Below, one piece after another: positions 7,012 to 13,999 of a stretch of DNA of 15,691 nucleotides. Each line of letters opens with the position of its first letter. Position 1 is the stretch's first letter. This DNA comes from Scleromatobacter sp045810285. GTDB taxonomy: Bacteria; Pseudomonadota; Gammaproteobacteria; Burkholderiales; Burkholderiaceae_C. The translations under genes and the position numbers were made by a program. The notes below the pieces were generated by a model. That model was not told the DNA's origin and made no database searches. It saw nothing but the letters and a program-made list of their open reading frames with translations. The DNA lies in contig JBJMWE010000426.1 of assembly GCA_045810285.1 (NCBI GenBank), forward strand, positions 1 through 15,691, in the 5' to 3' direction.

Positions 7012-7872
7012 ATGGACACCCGCTATCCACCCGTCTTCCTCTCGCACGGCTCGCCGATGACGGCGCTGGACTCCGGCCCCGCCGGCACGTTCTGGCGCCG
7101 GCTGGGCCAGGCCATCGACGCCCGCGTCGTGGGCGGGGGCGCCGCGCCGGCCGCCATCGTGGCCCTGTCCGCGCACACGCTCGCGCGGCGCGTCGTCACG
7201 CTCGCGGCCGCGCGCCACGAGGCGGTACACGACTTCGGCGGCTTCCCGCGCGCCCTGTACGAACTGCGCTACGACGTCGCGGGCGCCCCCTGCCTCGCGC
7301 CGCACGTCGAGCAGTTGCTGCAGTGGGACGGCATCGAGGTGGAGCACGCCGACGCGGGCGGCCTCGACCACGGCATCTGGGTCCCGCTGCGCGACATCCG
7401 GCCGCGCGCCGACGTCCCGGTGCTGCCCGTCGCCTTCCCGCCGGACTGGACACCCGCGCAGCTGTCCAGGCTCGGCGCGGCGCTGCGTCCGCTCGCCGAC
7501 GAAGGCGTGTGGATCGTCGGCACCGGCTCCATCACGCACAACCTGCGCCTGGGCTTGCCACGCGCCGAACCGGTGGCCGAGATCCCCGCCAGTGCCGAAT
7601 TCCGCGCCTGGTTCGCGCAGCGCTCGGCCGCGCGCGACTGGGACGCGCTGCGCAACTACCGCACGCTGGCGCCCCACGCCGTCGCCATGCATCCGACCGA
7701 CGAGCACCTGCTGCCCTGGTTCATCGCGGCGGGCGCGGGCGGCGAGGCGGACGCAGCGGTCCGCCTGCACGCGAGCGTGGCCGGCGGTCACCTGGGCATG
7801 GACGCCTACGCGTTCGGGCCGGATGCGCGTGCGCTGGCCGACGACATCGCGGCGGTCGCGGCGACCGCCTGA
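7012..7872 (+). CDS. ygiD: 4,5-DOPA extradiol dioxygenase family protein (YgiD/DODA-like)
   Basis: A 286-residue soluble enzyme of the LigB-type class III extradiol dioxygenase superfamily, YgiD/DODA branch. These enzymes use a metal bound by three histidines to cleave catechol-type rings such as DOPA. Equivalents seen are SHGSP (His12), SAHT (His55), LDHGIWVPL (His120), GTGSITHNLR (His176) and HPTDEHLLP (His227, His232). The third position of SAHT is usually Trp or another large residue, so substrate preference may differ. Start ATG 7012 directly precedes the conserved PPVFLSHGSP; no strong Shine-Dalgarno sequence is visible. The gene is divergent from the FtsX-like permease (152-base gap) and 70 bases upstream of a GNAT acetyltransferase on the same strand. 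Confidence 0.88.
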   Translation: MDTRYPPVFLSHGSPMTALDSGPAGTFWRRLGQAIDARVVGGGAAPAAIVALSAHTLARRVVTLAAARHEAVHDFGGFPRALYELRYDVAGAPCLAPHVEQLLQWDGIEVEHADAGGLDHGIWVPLRDIRPRADVPVLPVAFPPDWTPAQLSRLGAALRPLADEGVWIVGTGSITHNLRLGLPRAEPVAEIPASAEFRAWFAQRSAARDWDALRNYRTLAPHAVAMHPTDEHLLPWFIAAGAGGEADAAVRLHASVAGGHLGMDAYAFGPDARALADDIAAVAATA

Positions 7873-7942
7873 AGGCCAGCGCGCCCCGGGCCGGCGCAGG
7901 TACGATGCAGTCCTTTGCGACGTCGCACCCGACGCCTTGTCC

Positions 7943-8563
7943 ATGCTGGGTATCGCCCCCCTCGCCCGCTACGAGATCTCGACCGCGCGCCTGCGCCTGG
8001 TCGCCGGCGACCCCGACATCGCCCCCGCCGTGCTGGAGTTCCACCAGCGCAACCGCCAGCATTTCGCGCGCTGGGATCCGCCCACCGGCGACGTGTTCTA
8101 CACGCTCGATGCCCAGGCCGCGCGCGTGGCCAACGGCATCACCGCGTTCAACAACGACACCGCCTACCGCTGGTGGCTGGTCGACGCCACGCGCTGCGGC
8201 GGCGCGCGCCTGCCGTCGTCGGATGTCGAGGTGATCGGCAGCGTGCACTTCAGCCAGGTCTCGCGCGGCGCGTTCCAGAGCGCGATGCTGGGTTATGCGC
8301 TCGACGAGGCGCACGTGGGCCAGGGGCTGATGTCGGAGGCGATCGCCGCCGGCCTCTCGGAGGTGTTCTCGCCGCGCGTGAACCTGCACCGCGTGCAGGC
8401 CAACTACCGGCCCGAGAACCAGCGCAGCGCACGCGTGCTCGAGCGCGCCGGCTTCCACAAGGAAGGCCTCGCGCCGCACTACCTCTACATCGACGGCGCG
8501 TGGCGCGACCACATCGTCACGTCGATCCGCAATCCGGCGTTCGTGCGCCCGGAGGGCTGGTAA
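7943..8563 (+). CDS. GNAT family N-acetyltransferase (RimJ/RimL-like)
   Basis: A 206-residue acetyl-CoA-dependent acetyltransferase. The acetyl-CoA-binding region reads LGYALDEAHVGQGLMSEAI (117-134). It is followed by the RimJ/RimL-type segment HRVQANYRPENQRSARVLER and AGFHKEGLAPHYLYIDGAWRDH (149-190), which is typical of ribosomal-protein N-terminal alanine acetyltransferases and relatives. The N-terminal half (TARLRLVAGD...) also fits. The target amine cannot be read from sequence. ATG 7943 is the first suitable start; the in-frame sequence before it belongs to the preceding gene region and the ribosome-binding site is weak. It may be co-transcribed with the dioxygenase gene 70 bases upstream. 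Confidence 0.85.
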   Translation: MLGIAPLARYEISTARLRLVAGDPDIAPAVLEFHQRNRQHFARWDPPTGDVFYTLDAQAARVANGITAFNNDTAYRWWLVDATRCGGARLPSSDVEVIGSVHFSQVSRGAFQSAMLGYALDEAHVGQGLMSEAIAAGLSEVFSPRVNLHRVQANYRPENQRSARVLERAGFHKEGLAPHYLYIDGAWRDHIVTSIRNPAFVRPEGW

Positions 8564-8592
8564 GGGGTTCCGGGCGAAGCGTTGCGGCGAGC

Positions 8593-8620
8593 GTGGATCC
8601 TGCGACTGCGCGCAGGATGA
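8593..8620. repeat. Short palindromic repeat, copy A
   Basis: A 28-base element with palindrome ATCCTGCG-N6-CGCAGGAT, identical to the cores at 10810-10837 and 10959-10986. It lies between the convergent GNAT and deaminase genes. The shared core followed by GA-C is also where the similarity to the 10774-11015 array fades. This resembles a REP-type dispersed element and may act as a bidirectional terminator. Confidence 0.85.
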
Positions 8621-8685
8621 CAGCCCTTGTTTCCGGCGAGACGCGCGGATGTTGGGCTGGAATGCGATGCCGTCGTCGCGGTCGT

Positions 8686-9741
8686 TCAGGGTTCGTGCGC
8701 CGCGAACACTGAATCGAGTTCTTCCGTCCACAGACCCTTGTCCTCGTCGTCGACGAACGCGGCATCGAAGCTGTTGCGCAACAATGTGTAGGCGTCGCGC
8801 GCCGTCAGTTGCGGCAGGGATTCGAACAATTGAACGAAGTTGTCGTTCACATAGCCACCGAAGTAAGCAGGATCGTCGGAGTTGATGGTGACGCACAGCC
8901 CGGCGGCGAGCAGCGCCGGGATGTTGTGCTCGCCCAGCCCGTCGAACACGCGCAACTTGACGTTGGACAGCGGGCAGACCGTCAACGGCATGCGCTCGCG
9001 CGCCAGCCGCGCCACCAGGGCGGGATCCTCGATGCAGCGCACGCCATGGTCGATGCGTTCGACTTCCAGCACGTCCAGCGCCGCACGGATGTAGTCCGGG
9101 GGCCCCTCCTCGCCGGCATGCGCCACCCGGTGCAGGCCGGCGTCCCGGGCGCGGGCGAAGACACGTTCGAACTTCTCCGGCGGGTGGCCCAGCTCGCTGG
9201 AATCCAGCCCCACGCCGACGAATCTGTCCCGGTACGGCATGGCCGCTTCCAGCGTGGCGAGCGCGTCGTCCTCGCTCAGGTGGCGCAGGAAGCACAGGAT
9301 CAGGCGCACGCTGAGGCCCAGTTCGGCCTCGGCCCGCCTTGCTGCGCGATCCAGGCCGCGGATGACGACGCCCAGGTCGATGCCGCGGGCGGTATGGGTC
9401 TGCGGGTCGAAGAAGATCTCCGCGTGGACGACGTTGTCGCGCGCGGCGCGGCGGAAGTACGCCCAGGCCATCGCGTCGAAATCGTCCTCGGTGATCAGGA
9501 CGCTGGCGCCCGCGTAGTACACGTCCAGGAAGCTCTGCAGGTTCGTGAACGCGTAGGCCTGGCGCAGCGCGTCGACGCTGGCGTACGGCAGCGCCACGCC
9601 GTTGCGCCTGGCCAGCTCGAAGATCAATTCGGGCTCCAGCGAGCCCTCGATGTGGATGTGCAGCTCCGCCTTGGGCGCGTCGCGCAGCAGTTGCAGCAGG
9701 TGGGGACGGGAGATGTGGGGGAAATCGATGGGAAGCGTCAT
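8686..9741 (-). CDS. Adenosine deaminase family enzyme, probably adenine deaminase (PA0148-like)
   Basis: A 351-residue cytosolic zinc amidohydrolase. Metal and catalytic residues are all visible: PKAELHIHIEG (His28, His30), VAHAGEEGPP (His208, Glu211), ERIDHGVR (His232) and NSDDPAYFGGY (Asp289, Asp290). Databases usually name such proteins adenosine deaminase (add). However, the segments HAEIFFDPQTHT, DSSELGHPPEKF, LTVCPLSNVKL and NSDDPAYFGGY are those of the adenine deaminase subgroup characterised for Pseudomonas aeruginosa PA0148, which makes hypoxanthine from adenine for purine salvage. I favour that activity. Start ATG 9741 precedes the conserved N terminus; upstream in-frame sequence up to about 10122 is shadow of the divergent TauE gene. 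Divergent from the TauE permease and convergent with the acetyltransferase. Confidence 0.88.
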   Translation of the reverse strand: MTLPIDFPHISRPHLLQLLRDAPKAELHIHIEGSLEPELIFELARRNGVALPYASVDALRQAYAFTNLQSFLDVYYAGASVLITEDDFDAMAWAYFRRAARDNVVHAEIFFDPQTHTARGIDLGVVIRGLDRAARRAEAELGLSVRLILCFLRHLSEDDALATLEAAMPYRDRFVGVGLDSSELGHPPEKFERVFARARDAGLHRVAHAGEEGPPDYIRAALDVLEVERIDHGVRCIEDPALVARLARERMPLTVCPLSNVKLRVFDGLGEHNIPALLAAGLCVTINSDDPAYFGGYVNDNFVQLFESLPQLTARDAYTLLRNSFDAAFVDDEDKGLWTEELDSVFAAHEP

Positions 9742-9970
9742 GGCCGGATCCAGGCGGAGGTCGGGGTTGGAGCCGACTTTAAGCCGGCGCAACCCGGGCG
9801 GGGAACGATTCGGAGCTCGGCGGCTATGGATCCTCGGTTTTCGCATAACGGCCATCGCCATCAAGCCGGAAAATGTTGGCTGGACCTGCATTTCGCGCGT
9901 GCCGTCACACGCCGCAGTTTCCTTGCTCCCGCCCGCGCGCCGAGGCGGCATCCCGTCACTCCCGTTCCCT

Positions 9971-9976
9971 GCAGGT
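9971..9976 (+). promoter_or_regulatory. Ribosome binding site deciding a TTG start for the TauE gene
   Basis: GCAGGT lies six bases before TTG 9983. No purine-rich sequence precedes the alternative in-frame ATG at 9998 at a suitable distance. The spacing favours translation from TTG. Confidence 0.45.
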
Positions 9977-9982
9977 CCCGTC

Positions 9983-10771
9983 TTGACCTTCGATCTCATG
10001 CATGCCATCGCCGGCCTGCTGGTGGGCGCCATCGTCGGCGTCACCGGCGTGGGAGGCGGCGCGTTGATGACGCCGTTGCTGGTGATGATGTTCGGCGTCG
10101 CCCCGACCACGGCCGTCGGCACCGACCTGCTCTACGCTTCCATCACCAAGAGCTTCGGCACCGCCGTCCACCACAAGGCGGGCACCGTCGACTGGCAGGT
10201 GGTGCGCCGGCTCGCGCTCGGCAGCCTGCCGGCTGCGGCGCTCACGCTGGCCTGGATGCACTTCGCGCACATCGCGCAGCTGCGCAGCGGCCTCATGACA
10301 TCGACGCTGGGCGTCGCGCTGGTCGTCACGGCCCTGGGCATCCTGTTCAAGGAGCAGATCCATTCGCTGGGCACGCGTTTCCGGCTCGGCGACGGCGCGC
10401 GCTTCAAGGCGCTGCAACCCTGGCTGACGATGGGCTGCGGCGTGCTGCTGGGCGTGATGGTGACGCTCACGTCCGTGGGCGCCGGCGCCCTCGGCACCGC
10501 GATGCTCGTGTACCTGTACCCGCTGCGGCTGTCCGCGGGCAAGCTGGTGGGCACCGACCTCGCGCATGCGATCCCGCTGACGCTGATCGCCGGCCTGGGC
10601 CACCTGGCCCTCGGGAGCGTCGACCTCGTGCTGATGCTCAACCTGCTGGCCGGCTCGATCCCGGGCGTGCTCGCGGGCTCCTGGGTCAGCACGCGTGCGC
10701 CGGTCGGCCCGCTGCGCACCGCGATCGCGTTCGTGCTGCTGTTCGTGGCGTGGAAGATGGTGATGCGCTGA
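9983..10771 (+). CDS. Sulfite exporter TauE/SafE family permease
   Basis: A 262-residue inner-membrane protein of the TauE/SafE (DUF81) family with about eight hydrophobic segments. The first repeat carries the family signature GLLVGAIVGVTGVGGGALMTP followed by GTDLLYASITKSFG. The second half repeats the theme as VMVTLTSVGAGALGTAMLVYLYP and KLVGTDLAHAIPL. Members move sulfite, sulfoacetate or other organosulfur anions, but the substrate here is unknown. The start is uncertain: TTG 9983 (with a Shine-Dalgarno-like GCAGGT) gives MTFDLMHAIAG, while ATG 9998 gives 257 residues. The upstream gap to the divergent deaminase gene (9742-9982) shows no confident promoter or ORF. The stop codon is followed three bases later by a repeat array. 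Confidence 0.88.
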   Translation: MTFDLMHAIAGLLVGAIVGVTGVGGGALMTPLLVMMFGVAPTTAVGTDLLYASITKSFGTAVHHKAGTVDWQVVRRLALGSLPAAALTLAWMHFAHIAQLRSGLMTSTLGVALVVTALGILFKEQIHSLGTRFRLGDGARFKALQPWLTMGCGVLLGVMVTLTSVGAGALGTAMLVYLYPLRLSAGKLVGTDLAHAIPLTLIAGLGHLALGSVDLVLMLNLLAGSIPGVLAGSWVSTRAPVGPLRTAIAFVLLFVAWKMVMR

Positions 10772-10773
10772 AC

Positions 10774-11015
10774 GAGGGCGCGGCCAGTCCGGTCGGCGGC
10801 CTGGTCCACGTGGATCCTGCGACTGCGCGCAGGATGACCGGCGAAAGCCGTCGCACGCGTCCGCACGAGGGCGCGACTGCGCGCAGGATGACCGGCGAGC
10901 GCTGTCCCGTGCGTCCGCACGAGGGCGCGCGGCCGGTCCGGTCGGCGGCCTGGTCCACGTGGATCCTGCGACTGCGCGCAGGATGACCGGCGAGCGCTGT
11001 CGCGCGCGTCCGCGC
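10774..11015. repeat. Tandem array of a palindromic repeat module (three units)
   Basis: Three head-to-tail units each begin with GAGGGCGCG and run into GCGTCCGC: unit B (10774-10866), unit C (10867-10920) and unit D (10921 to about 11015). B and D are near-identical, about 93 bases, with the 28-base palindromic cores at 10810-10837 and 10959-10986. Unit C is 54 bases and lacks exactly the 39 bases that B has at 10783-10821, so its left palindrome arm is lost. The array starts three bases after the TauE stop codon and fills the convergent gap. Confidence 0.85.
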
Positions 11016-11035
11016 GCGACAGCGCTCGCCGGTCA
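10984..11035. terminator. Perfect 25-bp inverted repeat with 2-nt loop, probable bidirectional terminator
   Basis: Bases 10984-11008 are the exact reverse complement of 11011-11035, with loop TC. The left arm is the end of repeat unit D and the right arm is an inverted copy of the same segment. The right arm contains the TGA stop (11033-11035) of the minus-strand gene. There is no T tract, so it is either a strong GC hairpin acting as a transcription barrier or simply a repeat end. Confidence 0.75.
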
Positions 11036-11797
11036 CTTGCCGCGCTCGCGGCGCGCCATCCGGCTCAGCTTGTTGGCCAGTTTCTCCTGCACCTTGCGCT
11101 CGGCCATGCCGTCGCGCAGGTCGTAGAACGGCGTCCACTTCTTGCCCACGGGCTTGCGGTCGTCCCAGAACAGCAGGTAGCCGCCGGGGGCCACGGAGAA
11201 CGGCCGCAACGACGTGCCCGAACGCGAGCGCCCGAGGAAATCGTTGCGCGCGCCCTTGACGGCCTTGCGCGAGAACCATCCGGGCAGCACGAAGTTCTGC
11301 ACCTTCACGCCCTCGATCTCGTAGTACTCGCCCGAGACGGCGTCGCACAGCTCGTACTGGTGGAAGACGAGGTGGCGCCGATCCTGCGGGTGCGGCCCCT
11401 GCACCAGCAGGTTGCTCAGCGGATCGCCCACCAGCTCGATGGCCTCGTGCGACAACGCCACGGTCCAACAGTCGGCCTCCTCGCCGCAGGCGTCGAGGAA
11501 CACGAAGCCGAACGGCACATCCAGGTTGTTGCTGTCGTGGTAGCCCTCGGCCTGCGTGATCGTCGGATGGTCGACGAGGTAGATGACCGCGTCGCCGCGG
11601 CGCCCGGGCAGCTCGGGCAGGTCGACCCGGCGTTCGCGCGAGCGCGGCACGCGGCCCGCGCTGTCCACGCGCAGGCGGGCGCCGAACTGCCAGTGCGGGT
11701 AGAAATCCTCCTCCAGCTGGCGATTGATGGCACGCACCGCCGCCTGCAGCTCCGCATCCGACACCTTCGTGCTGCGATTGACCACCGAGATCAGCAT
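11033..11797 (-). CDS. Hypothetical protein, possible zinc-metallopeptidase-like fold (HExxE)
   Basis: A 254-residue soluble protein with no signal peptide. The strongest motif is ALSHEAIELVGDP (residues 114-126), with His117, Glu118 and Glu121, resembling an HExxx zinc helix. Further on come YELCDAVSGEYYEIEGVKV (148-166), QNFVLPGWF (167-175) and PGGYLLFWDD (205-213). I recall a family of uncharacterised proteins with SHExLE...DP followed by YExCDP and F(V/L)xPxWF, but no biochemical function. The C terminus is Arg/Lys-rich. ATG 11797 is fixed by a strong Shine-Dalgarno sequence, GAGGGGGA (complement of 11801-11808). The stop codon lies inside the arm of a 25-bp inverted repeat. It follows the PLP-enzyme gene on the same strand after 112 bases, so co-transcription is possible but not shown. 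Confidence 0.6.
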   Translation of the reverse strand: MLISVVNRSTKVSDAELQAAVRAINRQLEEDFYPHWQFGARLRVDSAGRVPRSRERRVDLPELPGRRGDAVIYLVDHPTITQAEGYHDSNNLDVPFGFVFLDACGEEADCWTVALSHEAIELVGDPLSNLLVQGPHPQDRRHLVFHQYELCDAVSGEYYEIEGVKVQNFVLPGWFSRKAVKGARNDFLGRSRSGTSLRPFSVAPGGYLLFWDDRKPVGKKWTPFYDLRDGMAERKVQEKLANKLSRMARRERGK

Positions 11798-11909
11798 GGC
11801 TCCCCCTCGTTGAATGGATCGTGGCCGCGATTGTGCGGTGTCCGCCTCCGGCTGCCCAGCCGCGCGCGGGCACGGCATGGCTTCGCGCAAGCCGCGTGAC
11901 GCCGGCCGC

Positions 11910-13178
11910 TCAGAAGCAGGTGACGATCGCGTCGACGACGCCGTACGCCTCGTCGACGATGGGCATCCAGCGCCACTTGTCGAAGGTGGTGCAGGGGTGC
12001 GAGAGGCCGAGGCAGACGCGGTCGCCGACCTGCAGGCCGCCGGTGGGCGTGTCCATCTTCAGGTAGGCGTGCTGGTCGTTCAGCTTGGCGATGGCCCAGC
12101 CCGCGGGCGCCGGCACGCGCTCGCGGCGCGCGCGCGCGACGGCGGCCAGCGGCAGCGGCATGCCGAGGTCGAACGAGATGTCGCGCTTGCCCACCGCCAG
12201 GATCGCCAGGCCCGGTTCGGGCAGCGACTGCACGAGCGCCCACACCTCGAGCGCGGCGCGCAGGCCCTGCGCGTCGTCGCAGCCCAGGCGCCGGTTGACC
12301 GCGTGCACGAGGCGCGTGTAGTGGCCCTGGTCATGAGTGACGTAGCAGCCCGAGCGCAGCAGGCCGCGCACCGGGCGCGCCAGCTCGACGCGCAGGCCCG
12401 GCACGACGAGGTCGAACACGGCCGAGCCGCCGGCCGACACGATCACCTCGTCGGCGTCGAACAGCCCCTGCGCGTCGCAGTCGCGCGCGAGGCGGTCGGC
12501 GCGCGCCATCAGGTCCGCGACGGCGGAGTGGTCGCCCTCGCCGCCCACCATGCTGCCCAGCCCCTCGTAGCACTCGATGCCCGCCAGCACCACCGCGGCG
12601 CTCGCGTGCGCGCGGCGTGCGAGCGCGAGCGCGTCCGCGTGCGAGCGCACGCCCGAGCGCCCGCCCGCGACGCCCACTTCCAGCAGCACCTCGAACGGCC
12701 GGTCGGTCGACACGTCCTCGATCAACTCGAGCTGCGCGACGGAATCCAGCAGGAAGACGACGCGCACGCCGGGGTGCGATTCGTGCAGCGCGGCGATGGC
12801 GCCCAGATCCGCCGCATCGAGCACCTGGTTGGCGATGAGGACGTTGCGCACGCCCGCGGCGAGGCCGGCCTGCATCTGCGTGACGGTGGCGAACGTCAGG
12901 CCCCACGCGCCGGCGTCGAGCTGGCGCTGGAACAGCTGCGGCGACATCGTCGTCTTGCCGTGCGGCGCCAGGCCCACGCCGGCGGCGTCGGCGAAGCGCT
13001 GCATCCAGCCGACGTTGTGCGCCAGCGCGTCGCGCCGGATCACCGCCAGCGGCAGCGGGAGGTCGCCCGCGAGCACGTTCCAGCCCTGGGCGCCGACCTG
13101 CGACCGCCGCAGCGGCGCCACGCCGTGGGGAAAGCCCTTGAAGCTGGCGTCGAGCAACGGATCGAGGAGATCGGTCAT
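11910..13178 (-). CDS. Fold-type III PLP enzyme, D-serine dehydratase/D-threonine aldolase-like
   Basis: A 422-residue cytosolic enzyme with an alanine-racemase-type N-terminal barrel. PLP attaches to Lys75 in APHGKTTMSPQLFQ. The C-terminal domain has LSHPCTTFDKW (392-402), whose His394-x-Cys396 pair matches the zinc site of eukaryotic-type D-serine dehydratase. Other family features are GIECYEGLG, VSAGGSAVFD and RSGCYVTHD. Members either deaminate D-serine-like amino acids or cleave D-threonine-type beta-hydroxy amino acids. The motifs suggest a D-amino-acid deaminase but do not settle the substrate. ATG 13178 starts the conserved N terminus; no convincing Shine-Dalgarno sequence is seen. 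Divergent from the cupredoxin operon (142-base gap). Confidence 0.87.
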   Translation of the reverse strand: MTDLLDPLLDASFKGFPHGVAPLRRSQVGAQGWNVLAGDLPLPLAVIRRDALAHNVGWMQRFADAAGVGLAPHGKTTMSPQLFQRQLDAGAWGLTFATVTQMQAGLAAGVRNVLIANQVLDAADLGAIAALHESHPGVRVVFLLDSVAQLELIEDVSTDRPFEVLLEVGVAGGRSGVRSHADALALARRAHASAAVVLAGIECYEGLGSMVGGEGDHSAVADLMARADRLARDCDAQGLFDADEVIVSAGGSAVFDLVVPGLRVELARPVRGLLRSGCYVTHDQGHYTRLVHAVNRRLGCDDAQGLRAALEVWALVQSLPEPGLAILAVGKRDISFDLGMPLPLAAVARARRERVPAPAGWAIAKLNDQHAYLKMDTPTGGLQVGDRVCLGLSHPCTTFDKWRWMPIVDEAYGVVDAIVTCF

Positions 13179-13320
13179 GCGGCGATCATAGGCGTCGGCC
13201 CCCGGTTCGCGTCCGAAACGAGAAATCGTTCACGCAGGGGCGCTGGACGATCGCCACCGCGCCCCGAATGATCGGCATCCAGGTGCATCCGCCGCCCCGC
13301 GTCGTCCGTAAAGGTTCTTC

Positions 13321-13983
13321 ATGACCCGCCCCTTCCCGACCTTCGCCGTCGCCGGCGCCCTGCTGCTGGCGCTCGCGCTGCCCGCGCGCGCCGCCAACGT
13401 CACCGTCACCGTGCATGGCGCCGACGGCCAGCCCGCGGCCAACATCGTCGTTCAGCTGACGCCGGCACGCCCCGGCGCGCCGCGCCCGCCGTGGACGCCG
13501 GTGGTCATCGTGCAGCGCGACATCCACTTCGTGCCGGCCATCACCGCGGTGCCGGTGGGCACGACGGTGCGCTTCTCCAACCAGGATCCGTACGACCACC
13601 ACATCCGCTCGGAGCCCGCCGGCCCGCTGGGCAACCTCCCGCCGGCGAAGAACTTCGAGATGCGCCTGGCCGGCGCCAGCGGCGACAAGGTGGCCAGCGC
13701 CGACGTCACGTTCGACAAGGCCGGCGTGCTCGTGCTTGGCTGCCACCTGCACGGCTCCATGCGCGGCCACGTGTACGTCGCGAGCACCCCGTGGGTGGCG
13801 GTGACCGACGCCAGCGGCAGCGCCACGATCGCCGACGTGCCCGACGGCGCCGCCGACCTGCGCACCTGGAGCCCGGAGCAGCTGGTCGACCAGCCCGTCG
13901 CGCAAAAGCAGGTGAGCGGCGCGAACGTCGCCTTCGAGGCCACGCTCAACTTCACGCCGCCCAAGCGCCGCCGCCATTCCTGA
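13321..13983 (+). CDS. Exported cupredoxin (plastocyanin-like, methylamine-utilisation-type)
   Basis: A 220-residue protein with a Sec signal peptide (residues 1-24, cleavage near PARA-ANV), so periplasmic or membrane-associated. The mature part carries a plastocyanin-like type 1 copper site: DPYDHHIRS (His93 or His94) and GCHLHGSMRG (Cys141, His144, Met147), in the standard H...C..H..M order. A Gly/Ala-rich beta domain follows. Such proteins are often annotated as methylamine utilisation proteins, but no methylamine dehydrogenase genes are present; electron transfer is the safest role. AAAGG at 13310-13314 sits six bases before ATG 13321. First gene of a tight three-gene operon: the next start is 17 bases after its stop. 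Confidence is high for the fold, lower for the partner. Confidence 0.85.
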   Translation: MTRPFPTFAVAGALLLALALPARAANVTVTVHGADGQPAANIVVQLTPARPGAPRPPWTPVVIVQRDIHFVPAITAVPVGTTVRFSNQDPYDHHIRSEPAGPLGNLPPAKNFEMRLAGASGDKVASADVTFDKAGVLVLGCHLHGSMRGHVYVASTPWVAVTDASGSATIADVPDGAADLRTWSPEQLVDQPVAQKQVSGANVAFEATLNFTPPKRRRHS

Positions 13984-13999
13984 TCCGCACGGAGCCCGC

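Noticed and set aside
4343..7060. Very long plus-strand open frame (905 codons) opposite the permease gene
   Set aside because: It is the antisense of a clear FtsX-type permease. The product is His/Arg/Gln-rich with no domain signal, as expected for a shadow frame in high-GC DNA.
8649..8885. Small plus-strand open frame after the acetyltransferase gene
   Set aside because: It covers the intergenic gap and the antisense of the deaminase 3' end; no ribosome binding site or family motif.
10774..11015. CRISPR array
   Set aside because: The repeats are tandem palindromic units of unequal length without unique spacers of constant size, and no cas gene is present.
10686..11873. Minus-strand open frame across the repeat array
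   Set aside because: It encodes repeated peptides such as VILRAVAGS from the palindromic units and overlaps real genes in another frame. It is a repeat-derived spurious frame.
13179..13200. TATGAT near 13190 (minus strand) as a -10 box for the PLP-enzyme gene
   Set aside because: It lies about 10 bases from the ATG, leaving almost no leader, and no -35 match is visible at the right distance; chance occurrence is likely.
11814..13271. Plus-strand open frame opposite the PLP-enzyme gene
   Set aside because: Arg/His-rich antisense shadow without a recognisable domain; the minus-strand frame has the Lys75 and HxC motifs.
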